This document shows positions 23,736 to 33,192 of a DNA stretch of 64,000 bases, piece by piece (positions within the stretch are counted from its first letter, which is position 1; every line of letters begins with the position of its first letter). The position numbers were made by a program, and so were the translations under genes. The stretch is taken from the NCBI RefSeq assembly GCF_009770985.1, contig NZ_WSRW01000001.1, forward strand, positions 124,001 through 188,000. The letters are read 5' to 3'. Source of the stretch: Mucilaginibacter lacusdianchii (lineage in GTDB: Bacteria > Bacteroidota > Bacteroidia > Sphingobacteriales > Sphingobacteriaceae). The notes beneath the pieces are model-generated. The model was not told the origin of the DNA. It made no database searches and saw nothing but the letters and a program-made list of their open reading frames with translations.

Positions 23736-25838
23736 TCAGATCAATAATTTAATGATAAACACAGCAAGTATAACGGCCAGCATGCTAAACAGGTAATATT
23801 GAATTTTACCGCTTTGAAAGCCGCGGAAAAAGTTGCCAATGGCACTGGTGGTAGCAGCAATTAAATGCAGGGTGCCATCTACAATATACCGGTCCGTCCA
23901 GGCCGACAATGCTGCCAGCATTTCGGTAATTTTAGTAAGCAATTCTATCAAGCCGTCAACCACCGAGCGGTCAACCCAAAACAAGGCTTTACCCAACTGC
24001 ACTACGGCATTGGCAATTACATTACGGTAAAAAATATCGATATACCATTGGTGGTATGACAAGCGGAACCAAAAGCTGGTTTGCGGAAACACCAGTTTGC
24101 GCTCTTGAATATATACCGCATAAGCCCAGTAAGCTACAAAAACGCTGGCTATGTTAATACCGATAGGAACAAGCATATGATATGCGCTCTCGCGTGCCAG
24201 ATAATTGCTTGGCGCAAAACCTTGATACAACCAAGCATGCTCATAAGCTACAGGATTGATAGAGAACAGCGGAAACAAGCTGCAAAGCGATAAAAAAAGA
24301 AGCGGTAACGTGTACTGCCAACCACCGTCGCTAACATGCAGGTGTACATTGGGTAATATTTCTTTTAACCGAAACTCACCAAAAAACACTTTAAATATCA
24401 AACGCGCCACATAGAAAGCCGTAAGGCAACTGGTAAGCATAATACCGTAAGGCACCAATCTAAACATAGCACTGCGACCATCAGCCCATTCAAAAGATTG
24501 AATCAGGATACCGTCTTTAGACAGATAACCGGAAGTGAGCGGAAAGCCAACCAACGCCAGGCAGCCAACTACGCAAGCCACGAAAGTAACCGGCAACTTT
24601 TTGCGCAGTCCGCCCATATATAAAATATTTTGCGGATCGATATCCAGCTCATTTTCCTCTTTAATGTGCTGCATTTCGTGGATGATGACACCGGCACACA
24701 GGAACAGCAAACATTTAAAAAAGGCGTGTGTAGCCAAGTGGAACAATGATGAAGAATAAGCATTGATGCCCATAGCCATAATCATGTAGCCTAATTGCGA
24801 TATGGTAGAATATGCCAAAATACGCTTTAAATCATTTTGCGTAAGGGCGATGGTTGCTGCCATGAAAGCGGTAAAGCAACCAATAACCGCCAGTATATCT
24901 AACTCGGTAGTATTGAACATTGGATATACCCTACCCAACAAAAACACACCGGCGGCCACCATCGTAGCGGCATGGATTAAAGCTGATACGGATGTTGGCC
25001 CTTCCATGGCATCGGGCAGCCAAGTGTGTAATGGGAACTGGGCTGATTTTGCAGCAACTGCTAATACAATACCAGTAAAGGCCACATATTGCCATACAGA
25101 TGATATTCCCTCAGAACCATAAATAACCCAGCCATTATGCGGGGGTACTATACTGGAAGATGGCAACCATAAGCCATCTTTTATAGTAGATGTATAAAGC
25201 AACCCTTTTTCACCAAACAGCTGAACTAAATCAAATGTATGGTACTGTGCAAACAGGATAATGATAGCTGTTAGCAATCCGATATCGCCTATACGGTTCA
25301 TGATGAAAGCTTTTTTGTTGGCTTGAACGGCGCTATCGCGTGTAAACCAAAAGCCGATGAGCAGGTAGGATGAAAAGCCGACTAACTCCCAAAAGGCATA
25401 TAACAATACCATGCTATCAACCACCACCAACGCCAGCATACTAAAACAGAACAAGCTGAGGTAAGTAAAGTAGCGGTTATTCTCGTGCGTTTTGATGTAA
25501 GCGGTTGAGTAAATATGAACAGGCACCGCAACTACCGTAACCAACAGCAGCATTAAAACCGACAAGTTATTTAACCATACGCCAGCATAAACAGGCGTTT
25601 CGCCTATGCTAAACCACAACTGCTGCCCGTGTATCTGCTGCATGTTCCATATACGAGCAAATACCATAGCCGCCAAAACTGCGCTCATTAACACAGCACC
25701 GGTTGATATCCAGCCCGACATTTTGCTACTTTTGCTTGACACCATAAAGTTGATCAGAAAAGCAACAAAAGGCAGTACCACCGCAGCTAGTGCGTAGTAT
25801 GTAGTTTGTAAATCAGTATTTGGTAAAGGTGTATGCAA
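23736..25838 (-). CDS. nuoL: NADH-quinone oxidoreductase subunit L
   Basis: NuoL (700 residues) is the distal antiporter-like subunit with the long amphipathic lateral helix near the C-terminus. Markers are LLYAFWELVGFSSYLLIGFW (Glu near 150), FPLHTWLPDAMEGPTSVSALIHAATMV (Lys/His site), and a final transmembrane helix at about 675-697 (LFSMLAVILAVFIIKLLI). The length is slightly above E. coli NuoL (613) because of a C-terminal extension between helix HL and the last helix, common in Bacteroidota. The gap to nuoK is 3 bp. Confidence 0.97.
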   Translation of the reverse strand: MHTPLPNTDLQTTYYALAAVVLPFVAFLINFMVSSKSSKMSGWISTGAVLMSAVLAAMVFARIWNMQQIHGQQLWFSIGETPVYAGVWLNNLSVLMLLLVTVVAVPVHIYSTAYIKTHENNRYFTYLSLFCFSMLALVVVDSMVLLYAFWELVGFSSYLLIGFWFTRDSAVQANKKAFIMNRIGDIGLLTAIIILFAQYHTFDLVQLFGEKGLLYTSTIKDGLWLPSSSIVPPHNGWVIYGSEGISSVWQYVAFTGIVLAVAAKSAQFPLHTWLPDAMEGPTSVSALIHAATMVAAGVFLLGRVYPMFNTTELDILAVIGCFTAFMAATIALTQNDLKRILAYSTISQLGYMIMAMGINAYSSSLFHLATHAFFKCLLFLCAGVIIHEMQHIKEENELDIDPQNILYMGGLRKKLPVTFVACVVGCLALVGFPLTSGYLSKDGILIQSFEWADGRSAMFRLVPYGIMLTSCLTAFYVARLIFKVFFGEFRLKEILPNVHLHVSDGGWQYTLPLLFLSLCSLFPLFSINPVAYEHAWLYQGFAPSNYLARESAYHMLVPIGINIASVFVAYWAYAVYIQERKLVFPQTSFWFRLSYHQWYIDIFYRNVIANAVVQLGKALFWVDRSVVDGLIELLTKITEMLAALSAWTDRYIVDGTLHLIAATTSAIGNFFRGFQSGKIQYYLFSMLAVILAVFIIKLLI

Positions 25839-25841
25839 TGG

Positions 25842-26147
25842 TTAATCTTTTAACTGGTTTACTTTTCCCGGATCGATAGTTCTGTACCGGCGATACACGT
25901 TTAGTACAATGGCCAGGGCTACCGCTGTTGAAGCAGCTGCCAGCACGATAGTGAACAGTGCAAAAGTTTGACCGCTGTTGTTCAACTTATCAAACTTGCT
26001 AAAGGCTACTAAATTTAAAATAGCAGCATTCAGCATCAACTCAATACCAATTAGTATTTGTACTGCGTTTTGTTTGGCTAGTATCACATATAAGCCTATA
26101 CAAAACAGGCCTGCACTAACTATTAAATAATGTGTTAACGTAATCAC
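25842..26147 (-). CDS. nuoK: NADH-quinone oxidoreductase subunit K
   Basis: A 101-residue, three-helix membrane subunit of complex I. The conserved Glu in the second helix (IGIELMLNAAILNLVAFS) is present, and the third helix contains TIVLAAASTAVALAIVLNVYRR with the family's usual small residues. It overlaps the nuoJ stop by 4 nt, indicating coupled translation. Confidence 0.97.
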   Translation of the reverse strand: MITLTHYLIVSAGLFCIGLYVILAKQNAVQILIGIELMLNAAILNLVAFSKFDKLNNSGQTFALFTIVLAAASTAVALAIVLNVYRRYRTIDPGKVNQLKD

Positions 26148-26692
26148 AGGGCTTCCTCCTTCCGGGACAGATGTGCCGCGCCCACTAGTGCCATCAATAG
26201 TAATATGGAAATAGCCTCGAATGGCAGCAGGTAGTTAGTCATGAGGTTGATGCCCAAGTTTTGAATAGTGCCATCGGTAGGCTGAATGATGTTACGCTGT
26301 TCGGCTGCTTGCTTTAACCAAGGCAAATTATCAACCTTAGCCATAAGTATAATATTAACCAGTACTACCAAAAACAACGTTGCCAGCAAAAAGGCCGGAA
26401 GATTGTGTACCGACAGGATATGATTCTGCCGCTGCTGTAAACCGGCCAGCGATTCGCGGCCCGATAGCATAAAGGCGAACAGGATGAGCACCAATATTCC
26501 CCCAACATATACCACTACTTGCGTAACCGCCACAAAATCGGCGAGCGACAATACATACAAACCCGCCAGCGCAAACAGGGTAATGAAAAACATAAACACC
26601 GAACGCACCAAATTTTTACTGGCGGCCACATATAAAGCAGAGCCCAGCGCAATAGCTGCCATCAGGTAAAACATCACCTGCACCATGTTCAT
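26144..26692 (-). CDS. nuoJ: NADH-quinone oxidoreductase subunit J
   Basis: The 182-residue membrane subunit of complex I has five helices. The third helix motif VVYVGGILVLILFAFMLSGR, which forms the pi-bulge region important for coupling, is clear. It overlaps nuoI by 4 nt and nuoK by 4 nt, so all three are translationally coupled. Confidence 0.95.
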   Translation of the reverse strand: MNMVQVMFYLMAAIALGSALYVAASKNLVRSVFMFFITLFALAGLYVLSLADFVAVTQVVVYVGGILVLILFAFMLSGRESLAGLQQRQNHILSVHNLPAFLLATLFLVVLVNIILMAKVDNLPWLKQAAEQRNIIQPTDGTIQNLGINLMTNYLLPFEAISILLLMALVGAAHLSRKEEAL

Positions 26693-27285
26693 GACTGGTC
26701 GCCCTCCTTCTTTTTCATGGCGGCTTGTTTGGCAGCCAGCTTTTCGGCCTGCTGCTTATCAAAAGCGGCACGCTTTTCTTCAGCTTCCTGTGGCGTCATG
26801 GTCGAAAACTTATAGGTAAGTTCGTCCAGGTCGCGGGTGGTACGGTCGTACAGGTTAGTCATGGTGATGCACTCAGTTGGGCACACTACGGTGCACAGGC
26901 CACAGTACATGCACTTAGCCATATCAATGTTAAACTTGGCTGCATATAAACGTTTGGTGCTACCATCAGACGTCTGTCCGATGGCTTCCGTTGCTTTGAT
27001 AGATTCAATATCTATGCAATCAACCGGGCAAGCTTTGGCACATAAATCACACACTATGCAATCGTCTATTTCTACATCCAATTGGTAGCGCCCCACCTCG
27101 GGAATGGGAATTTGCTGTTTGGGATACTGAATGGTATTAGTCCCCTTTTCCAGCTGTGTAAAATAATTTTCGGATTGTATGGGCTTAACCTCCCGTTTGC
27201 TATTAGGGCCAAACAGGTGTTTCAAGGTAAGGTTTAACCCCTCCCAAGCCGTTTTAAATCCACTATATGTTTTATTGAAAATCAA
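26689..27285 (-). CDS. nuoI: NADH-quinone oxidoreductase subunit I (two 4Fe-4S clusters)
   Basis: NuoI carries the two tetranuclear clusters N6a and N6b that pass electrons toward the quinone site. Both ferredoxin motifs are complete: CIVCDLCAKACPVDC (about residues 78-92) and CMYCGLCTVVCPTEC (about 126-140). At 198 residues it has an extra charged C-terminal tail rich in Ala, Lys and Glu (about 168-198), unlike E. coli NuoI (180). It lies 69 bp after nuoH, a longer gap than the rest of the operon. Confidence 0.97.
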   Translation of the reverse strand: MIFNKTYSGFKTAWEGLNLTLKHLFGPNSKREVKPIQSENYFTQLEKGTNTIQYPKQQIPIPEVGRYQLDVEIDDCIVCDLCAKACPVDCIDIESIKATEAIGQTSDGSTKRLYAAKFNIDMAKCMYCGLCTVVCPTECITMTNLYDRTTRDLDELTYKFSTMTPQEAEEKRAAFDKQQAEKLAAKQAAMKKKEGDQS

Positions 27286-27354
27286 TCTTCTAGTCGTTTA
27301 AATTTTCCTTTATGAAATAATACCGCAACTTTCAACAAAATTATTTACCGCTTT

Positions 27355-28425
27355 CTACATCACCCACAAACGCCAGATACCCGATATAATCATACAGGCA
27401 AAGGCTAATGGCGTAAGCACTTTCCAACATAAGTTGAGCAGATGGTCGATGCGCAAACGGGGCAGTGTCCACCGGATCCACATTTGTACACCAATCAAAC
27501 CCAAAGTTTTAAGCAGTGTCCAAACTATCCCCCAGGCAGCATTCGTTGTCCAGTCGGCTAATTTTACAACGCCAATGTTGGGTAATGGTGTGTTCCATGC
27601 ACCTAAAAATAGTATAACGGCTATCATAGATACCAGGAACATCATCGAGTACTCGGCTAAAAACACAAAAGCAAAACGCAAACCGGTATACTCGGTATGA
27701 AAGCCTGATACCAGTTCTGATTCAGCCTCCGGGATATCGAAGGGCGCGCGGTTACTTTCGGCCAGTGAGGCAATAAAGTAAATTACAAAAGCAACAATTA
27801 AGTGTGGCGCCTGAAATATGTTCCACGCTAATAAGCCACCAATATGGCTTACATCCCACACACCAAGAAACTTAATTTTTTCGGCAGATAAGATGCCTTG
27901 TTGAATGGCTACTCCCTGCAAATCGAGCGTTTGACTAATCATCACCACGGATATCAACGCAAAACCGGCCGGAATTTCATAGCTGATAATTTGTGCAGCC
28001 GAACGCATGGCCCCCAGTATGGAGAACTTATTGTTAGACCCCCACCCTGCCATCAGGATGCCTAGTGTTTCTATAGAGATAATTGCGAACGTGTAATATA
28101 AGCCAATATTAGTATTGGATGGCACTAAGCCCGGTGCCCAAGGCAGCGCAGCAAAACCCATGTATACCGCTACAAAAATGATGATAGGCGCTAGGATGAA
28201 CAGCCACTTGTCGGCCGCTGCAGGTATAATCAGTTCCTTTTGCAGCAGCTTCACAATATCAGCCAGCGTTTGCAGGGTACCGAATTTTCCGGTTTCAGTT
28301 GGACCAAGGCGGTCTTGAATAAAAGCTGACACCTTGCGTTCAGCATATACACCAAATAGTGTAAATACCGCCACAAAGGCAAATACGCCAACGGCAACCA
28401 GTATATATATGATATAAAAAGCCAA
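27355..28425 (-). CDS. nuoH: NADH-quinone oxidoreductase subunit H
   Basis: NuoH forms the quinone-binding chamber where the peripheral and membrane arms meet. The conserved YAERKVSAFIQDRLGPTETG motif, the ESLDI-equivalent FDIPEAESELVSGFHTEY loop, and eight helices are visible. No ATG precedes the first conserved helix, so the start is a TTG. Two TTGs are possible, 28449 and 28425. I chose 28425 because 28449 lies inside a perfect -7 element (28447-28454) and 28425 fits a short leader. The gene opens this half of the nuo operon; nuoA-G must lie elsewhere. Confidence 0.93.
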   Translation of the reverse strand: MAFYIIYILVAVGVFAFVAVFTLFGVYAERKVSAFIQDRLGPTETGKFGTLQTLADIVKLLQKELIIPAAADKWLFILAPIIIFVAVYMGFAALPWAPGLVPSNTNIGLYYTFAIISIETLGILMAGWGSNNKFSILGAMRSAAQIISYEIPAGFALISVVMISQTLDLQGVAIQQGILSAEKIKFLGVWDVSHIGGLLAWNIFQAPHLIVAFVIYFIASLAESNRAPFDIPEAESELVSGFHTEYTGLRFAFVFLAEYSMMFLVSMIAVILFLGAWNTPLPNIGVVKLADWTTNAAWGIVWTLLKTLGLIGVQMWIRWTLPRLRIDHLLNLCWKVLTPLAFACMIISGIWRLWVM

Positions 28426-28446
28426 TGTAAGTTTACAGTTACGATG

Positions 28447-28454
28447 CAAACTTA
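28447..28454 (-). promoter_or_regulatory. Promoter -7 element of the nuoH-N operon
   Basis: On minus the octamer is TAAGTTTG, a perfect TAnnTTTG. It lies 21 bp before the TTG chosen for nuoH, and indicates that the operon half carrying nuoH-N has its own promoter. Confidence 0.5.
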
Positions 28455-28553
28455 GCTAATTCTGTTCATATAGCATCGCCATTATTTAGAATTAATCTAC
28501 TGAACTAGTCGTTTTTATAAAGCCGCTTTTTGACAGAAGGATGTAGACTAACA

Positions 28554-29390
28554 TTACTGCTTCATCGACACGTAGGTAGATTTTACTTCATCGTCAGTAA
28601 ACAGCGAAGCATGCTTGTCAAAATCCTCGGTGTCATCAGTTGTGGTAAAAAAGCGGCGATCCTGATTACGGGTTAACTTTTCTTCTATATCGGGATGGCG
28701 CTGCAGGTAATCAGCCAAGCTGACGGCTACAATATCGCCCTGAGCAACCACATTGACGTCAGCTGGCAAATGAGTTTTAATTTTATCTTGCAGTAAAGGA
28801 TAATGCGTACAGGCAAGTAGCAGCGTATCGATATGAGCCGACTGTGACATAATTTCGTCCAGATACTGCTGCACATAATAGTCTGCGCCAGGTTTATTAT
28901 ACTCACCGTTTTCTATCAGGGGCACCCAAAGTGGGCAGGCTTGCTGGTATACCTTAACGTCTGGAAAAAACTTTTCAATTTCTATGAGATAAGAATTGGA
29001 CTGTATAGTGCCTTTAGTACCCAACACCCCTATTTGGTTACTATTTGTATACTCACCTATCACCTCGGCCGTAGGCCTGATAACACCCAGCACTCGTTTG
29101 TGTGTGTAGGGCGAATTAGGTAAGTCTTGTTGTTGTATGGTGCGCAGGGCTTTGGCCGATGCTGTATTGCAAGCCAAAATAACCAACGGACACCCTTGGT
29201 TAAACATCCATTGTACGCACTCCCATGTATATTCATGTATGGTTTTAAAAGAGCGGTTACCGTAAGGAGCCCTGCCGTTATCGCCCAAATAGATGTAATC
29301 ATATTGCGGTAATTGTTTTGCAATAGACCGGTATACGGTTAATCCACCTATACCCGAATCAAAAACACCAATGGGGCGACTGCTTTCCAT
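28554..29390 (-). CDS. murI: Glutamate racemase
   Basis: MurI makes D-glutamate for peptidoglycan. The 278-residue product has GVFDSGIGGL near residue 8 and the two catalytic Cys, C74 in LACNTASA and C193 in LLACTHYPLL. The length is normal. A perfect -7 element (29396-29403) ends 5 bp before the ATG, so the mRNA should be leaderless, and the terminator at 29406-29433 separates it from the ompH gene upstream. It is therefore probably transcribed apart from bamA and ompH despite the shared orientation. Confidence 0.97.
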   Translation of the reverse strand: MESSRPIGVFDSGIGGLTVYRSIAKQLPQYDYIYLGDNGRAPYGNRSFKTIHEYTWECVQWMFNQGCPLVILACNTASAKALRTIQQQDLPNSPYTHKRVLGVIRPTAEVIGEYTNSNQIGVLGTKGTIQSNSYLIEIEKFFPDVKVYQQACPLWVPLIENGEYNKPGADYYVQQYLDEIMSQSAHIDTLLLACTHYPLLQDKIKTHLPADVNVVAQGDIVAVSLADYLQRHPDIEEKLTRNQDRRFFTTTDDTEDFDKHASLFTDDEVKSTYVSMKQ

Positions 29391-29395
29391 ACCAG

Positions 29396-29403
29396 CAAAA
29401 ATA
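29396..29403 (-). promoter_or_regulatory. Promoter -7 element of murI, leaderless spacing
   Basis: On minus it reads TATTTTTG, matching TAnnTTTG, and ends 5 bp before the murI ATG. A transcript starting 5-7 nt downstream would begin at the start codon. Confidence 0.55.
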
Positions 29404-29405
29404 GA

Positions 29406-29433
29406 AAAAGCGAATGCTAATGCATCCGCTTTT
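29406..29433 (-). terminator. Terminator after the ompH genes
   Basis: AAAAGCGAATGC pairs with GCATCCGCTTTT (one mismatch) around a 4-nt loop; the neighbouring A-rich plus strand gives a U-rich minus transcript. It lies 33 bp past the ompH stop and just upstream of the murI promoter. Confidence 0.75.
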
Positions 29434-29465
29434 CTGTTTAGTTTAAATTATCGGGTTAATAATCT

Positions 29466-29978
29466 TTATTTGATACCTAATTTTAATTTAGCAGCAGCCA
29501 TTAGGTCATCACCAGCTGGCGATACAATCAAGTTAGTAGTTCCAGAATCGATTACGTAAGTATAACCTTTTTCTTTAGCTACGGCACTGATAGCAGTGCG
29601 GGCTTCGTCAACCAAAGGTTTTACCAGCTCGTTTTTCTTAGTTTCAACTTCCTGAGCAAATTTGTTCTGATTGTCTTGGAAACGTTTTTGCATGTCTTGC
29701 AATTCTGTTTCTTTAGTTAAACGAACGGCATCTGTCATAGTACCTTTAGTTTTATCGTAATCAGCAGCTTTGGTTTGTATTTCGGTGTACATAGCTTGCA
29801 ACTGATCGGTAAACTGCTTTTGGTAAGTTTGCAGTGAAGTATTTACGGTTTTGGCTTTAGGCATTTGTGAAACCAGTTCTTCGAATGCGATATAGCCGAT
29901 TTTGCTTTGTGCTTTAGCAAAACTTCCCGCCAGTAACATACAACCTGCAACTAAAGCAACTCTAAATAATTTTTTCAT
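29466..29978 (-). CDS. OmpH/Skp family periplasmic chaperone (second copy)
   Basis: Skp-type chaperones bind unfolded outer-membrane proteins in the periplasm and deliver them to the Bam complex. The 170-residue product has a signal peptide ending SFAKAQ (about residue 24), KIGYIAFEELVSQMPKAKTV, a long charged coiled coil (about 50-125), and a final beta-strand region YVIDSGTTNLIVS. This is the usual Skp layout of helical tentacles flanked by a small beta-barrel core. The neighbouring paralogue and bamA support the role. Confidence 0.92.
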   Translation of the reverse strand: MKKLFRVALVAGCMLLAGSFAKAQSKIGYIAFEELVSQMPKAKTVNTSLQTYQKQFTDQLQAMYTEIQTKAADYDKTKGTMTDAVRLTKETELQDMQKRFQDNQNKFAQEVETKKNELVKPLVDEARTAISAVAKEKGYTYVIDSGTTNLIVSPAGDDLMAAAKLKLGIK

Positions 29979-30032
29979 TTGTTCTTCTTTCTTGTTCTGT
30001 GTTTTATGGGTGCTATTTTATATTAAAATTTT

Positions 30033-30563
30033 TTATTTTGCAAGTACGCCCGGTTTAAGACCTAAGCGCGTAATTACTAATGCGCTTTTATCATACCTCG
30101 GGTTTGCATACAGCATCATCACTTCGCTGTTTTTATCAAAAATCATATCCAAACTTTCGTCTTCGGCCACCGCTTGTACAGCTTTGGCTATACGGTCTTG
30201 AATAGGTTTGACTAAAGAGGTGCTGCGTTGTGCCAATTCTCCGTCAGGACCAAATTTGGAACGCTGAAAATCTTTGGCCGCTTTTTCTTTATCCACAATT
30301 TCTGCTTCACGGCGCTTTTTCATGTCGCCAGTCATCAGCACCTGGTCGGCCTGATAAGCTTTGTATAAACGGTCTATTTCCTGAAAACGACCGTCAACTT
30401 CTCTCTGAAACTGTTCTGACAAAGCAGCTAATTGCTTTTGTGATGAAGCGTATTCTGGTACGTGTTTCAAAATATAATCAGAATCAACATAGGCAAACCG
30501 TTGTGCCCAGGCTGATACTACGCTTATTAACGTTAATGAAAGGGTTATCAGTATTTTTTTCAT
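30033..30563 (-). CDS. OmpH/Skp family periplasmic chaperone (first copy)
   Basis: A 176-residue OmpH/Skp paralogue of the adjacent gene. The signal peptide MKKILITLSLTLISVVSAWAQ supports the ATG at 30561-30563; a longer frame to 30587 would overlap bamA by 14 nt and add a poor leader. The mature part begins RFAYVDSDYILKHVPEY, has a charged coiled coil (about 40-130), and ends in the beta segment MIFDKNSEVMMLYANPRYDKS. It lies directly after bamA, the expected neighbour. Confidence 0.92.
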   Translation of the reverse strand: MKKILITLSLTLISVVSAWAQRFAYVDSDYILKHVPEYASSQKQLAALSEQFQREVDGRFQEIDRLYKAYQADQVLMTGDMKKRREAEIVDKEKAAKDFQRSKFGPDGELAQRSTSLVKPIQDRIAKAVQAVAEDESLDMIFDKNSEVMMLYANPRYDKSALVITRLGLKPGVLAK

Positions 30564-30573
30564 AAAATATTTA

Positions 30574-33132
30574 TTAATTAAAACCACCGTTCAAGCTTTG
30601 TGCAATTGAGAAGTGGAACTGGCCTTTGTTGGCGTCAGGTATACCCGGAATTTTGTCGAAACCGTAACCATAATCCAAACCCAGTAAACCAAATATCGGT
30701 AAAAATATTCTTGCACCAACACCAGCTGAACGTCTGATGTTAAACGGATTATAATCGCTAAAATTATTCCAGGCGTTACCACCTTCGGCGAAAGTTAATA
30801 AAAATATAGTTGCCGACTGTGATTGAATAACCGGATAGCGCAATTCCATAGTAAACTTGTTGTAAATGGCACTACCAGGGTTGGTGTTTGCATTGTAGTT
30901 TGTACCTACCGGAACGATAGAGAAGTTTTGGTAACCACGTAAACCAATGATATCACTACCTTGTAAGAACTGGTAAGTAGCCATACCATCACCACCCAAT
31001 TTAAAGCGCTCAAACGGCGACTGGCCAACCAGTTTATTATACGAACCCAGGAAACCAAAGCGGGTTTGCGACATCAGCACCAGTTTGCCGGCAATGCGGG
31101 TAAACCATTGTGCATCAAATTTCCATTTATGATACTCCACAAACTTGTAACGCTCCTCGGGTGTGGCAATACGATAGTTGGTACTGTTGAACAGTGAGTA
31201 TGGCGGCGTAGCTTGTATGGTGAAACGAATGTTTGATCCGGCAGTTGGATAAATAGGCGCATCTACCGAGTTACGGCTCAATTCCTGCGTTAACTTAATG
31301 TTATAAGAGGTACCGTTCGAGAATAGGTAACCCGAAAAGTTATCCAGCGTATAGTGGTCAAAGTTTAATGAATAGTTTAACTGGAAGTAATTATCAGGCC
31401 AGTTTAAGCGTCTACCTAAGGTAACACCCACACCATTGATGCGCAAATAATTGTATAGCGGGTTGCTTTTAGCATAAAACTGCCCGGTTGAACTTAACTG
31501 TGTGTAAGCCGACAAACTGAAATAGATAGGCTTTTTACCACCCAACCATGGTTCAGAAAAAGTAAACGAGAAGTTCTGGTAGTTTTTACCGTTAGCTTGT
31601 CCGCGTAAGCTCAATTTCTGACCATCACCTTTAGGCAACGGGCGGTAAGCTTTTCCGTTAAAAATGTTTTTGATGGAGAAGTTGTTGAACGTTAAGCCCA
31701 GCGTACCTACCAGCTGACCGCCACCAAAACCGCCTGAAAGCTCAATTTGGTCTGATGGTTTTTCAACCACGTTGTAAACAATATCCACTGTACCATCCTG
31801 GGTATTGATATTGGTTGGCTTCGGCTCAATCTTGGTTTCATCAAAGTTACCCAACTGGGTTATTTGACGCGTACTGCGTACAATTAAGCTTTTTGAAAAC
31901 TTTTGACCAGGTTTGGTAGCCAGTTCACGCAATACTACTTTATCATTTGTAACCTCGTTACCTTTTAAAATGATACGGTTAATGGTATACTGTGCACCTT
32001 CGTAAATACGGATGTTCAAATCTACGGTATCATTGTAAATGCGGGTTTGTACAGCTTCCGAACTGAAGGTCAAATATCCGTCGTCTAAGTAAAGTGAGTT
32101 CACGTCGTTACCATCGGGCGAACCACCGTTAAGCCTTTTGCTTAGCTCCTCTTCGCTGAATACATCACCTTTTTTGATAGCTAATACTTTTTCAAGAACG
32201 CTTGTTGGATAGCGGGCGTTACCAGCCCATGTAACATTGCCAAAATAGTACTTATGACCTTCGTAAAGCTTAATTTTCACGTTTACACTCTGGTCATCAT
32301 GACGCCATACCGAATCAGATAAAATCTCGGCATCACGATAGCCTTTGGCTTGCATTTTCTCTATCAGTGTTTGTTTATCTTCGTCATATTGGGTTTGTTT
32401 GAATTTTTTGGAACCAAATATGTTGTAAAATTTACGCTTACGTGTTTTAGGTAAAAATTTGCGCAGCCTGCTATCGCTGAAAGCCTGGTTGCCTTCAAAT
32501 ATAACGTCGTTAATTTTCACCTTTTTCTTTTTATCAATAGCAACATCTAAAATTACGCTGTTTTCATCGGCTGGGTCTTTACGCTGTTTTATATCAACAG
32601 CTGTGTTTAAGTACCCTTTTTCGTAAAAGTGCTTTTTGATGATAGCGGTAGTAGTTGTCAGCAAGTTTTCGTTTACAATTTTGCCGGTCTTGTCACTCAG
32701 CTTTTTCTGTATATCCTCAATCTCGCCTTTACGAATACCGGTAAGGTGCAGGCGCGACAAACGCGGGCGCTCAACAACTGCGATTTCCAGATATACGGTA
32801 TCTAAATTAATTTTAGTTATATATAACTGAACATCATCAAACAAACCGGGCGACCACATGTTCTTTAATATATTGGCAGAGGCTTCACCAGGTAATGTTA
32901 TCCTGTCGCCTTTGCTAATTTTGGCCATTTGTATCAATACATCTTTATCCAGATTTTTGGTACCGGTCACATCAATACCGCCAATAGTATAATCTTTTGG
33001 ATTAAGGTAATTGATACTATCAGCAGGCGTAGCAGATTTAAACAGCGACGGCTTACCCTGTCCGTTATTTACCTGGGCCAGCGCTATCGTGCTTATCAAA
33101 GAAAACAGAATAGCAAAAAATAATTTATTCAT
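30574..33132 (-). CDS. bamA: Outer membrane protein assembly factor BamA
   Basis: BamA inserts beta-barrel proteins into the outer membrane. The 852-residue product has a signal peptide (residues 1-20), five POTRA domains (about 45-470; recurrent patterns GNxxxxDxxL and YxxxGYxxA), and a C-terminal 16-strand barrel ending FHFSIAQSLNGGFN. The barrel contains the family's RGY-type loop as GLRGYQNFS near 725. The length is near that of other Bacteroidota BamA. It sits downstream of uppS and upstream of two Skp genes, matching the usual order in the phylum. Confidence 0.96.
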   Translation of the reverse strand: MNKLFFAILFSLISTIALAQVNNGQGKPSLFKSATPADSINYLNPKDYTIGGIDVTGTKNLDKDVLIQMAKISKGDRITLPGEASANILKNMWSPGLFDDVQLYITKINLDTVYLEIAVVERPRLSRLHLTGIRKGEIEDIQKKLSDKTGKIVNENLLTTTTAIIKKHFYEKGYLNTAVDIKQRKDPADENSVILDVAIDKKKKVKINDVIFEGNQAFSDSRLRKFLPKTRKRKFYNIFGSKKFKQTQYDEDKQTLIEKMQAKGYRDAEILSDSVWRHDDQSVNVKIKLYEGHKYYFGNVTWAGNARYPTSVLEKVLAIKKGDVFSEEELSKRLNGGSPDGNDVNSLYLDDGYLTFSSEAVQTRIYNDTVDLNIRIYEGAQYTINRIILKGNEVTNDKVVLRELATKPGQKFSKSLIVRSTRQITQLGNFDETKIEPKPTNINTQDGTVDIVYNVVEKPSDQIELSGGFGGGQLVGTLGLTFNNFSIKNIFNGKAYRPLPKGDGQKLSLRGQANGKNYQNFSFTFSEPWLGGKKPIYFSLSAYTQLSSTGQFYAKSNPLYNYLRINGVGVTLGRRLNWPDNYFQLNYSLNFDHYTLDNFSGYLFSNGTSYNIKLTQELSRNSVDAPIYPTAGSNIRFTIQATPPYSLFNSTNYRIATPEERYKFVEYHKWKFDAQWFTRIAGKLVLMSQTRFGFLGSYNKLVGQSPFERFKLGGDGMATYQFLQGSDIIGLRGYQNFSIVPVGTNYNANTNPGSAIYNKFTMELRYPVIQSQSATIFLLTFAEGGNAWNNFSDYNPFNIRRSAGVGARIFLPIFGLLGLDYGYGFDKIPGIPDANKGQFHFSIAQSLNGGFN

Positions 33133-33192
33133 TCAAATATTTTGTGCGCTAAAAATAAAAGTTACAGTTGTTAAAAATTGTTAAAAGAAAAA

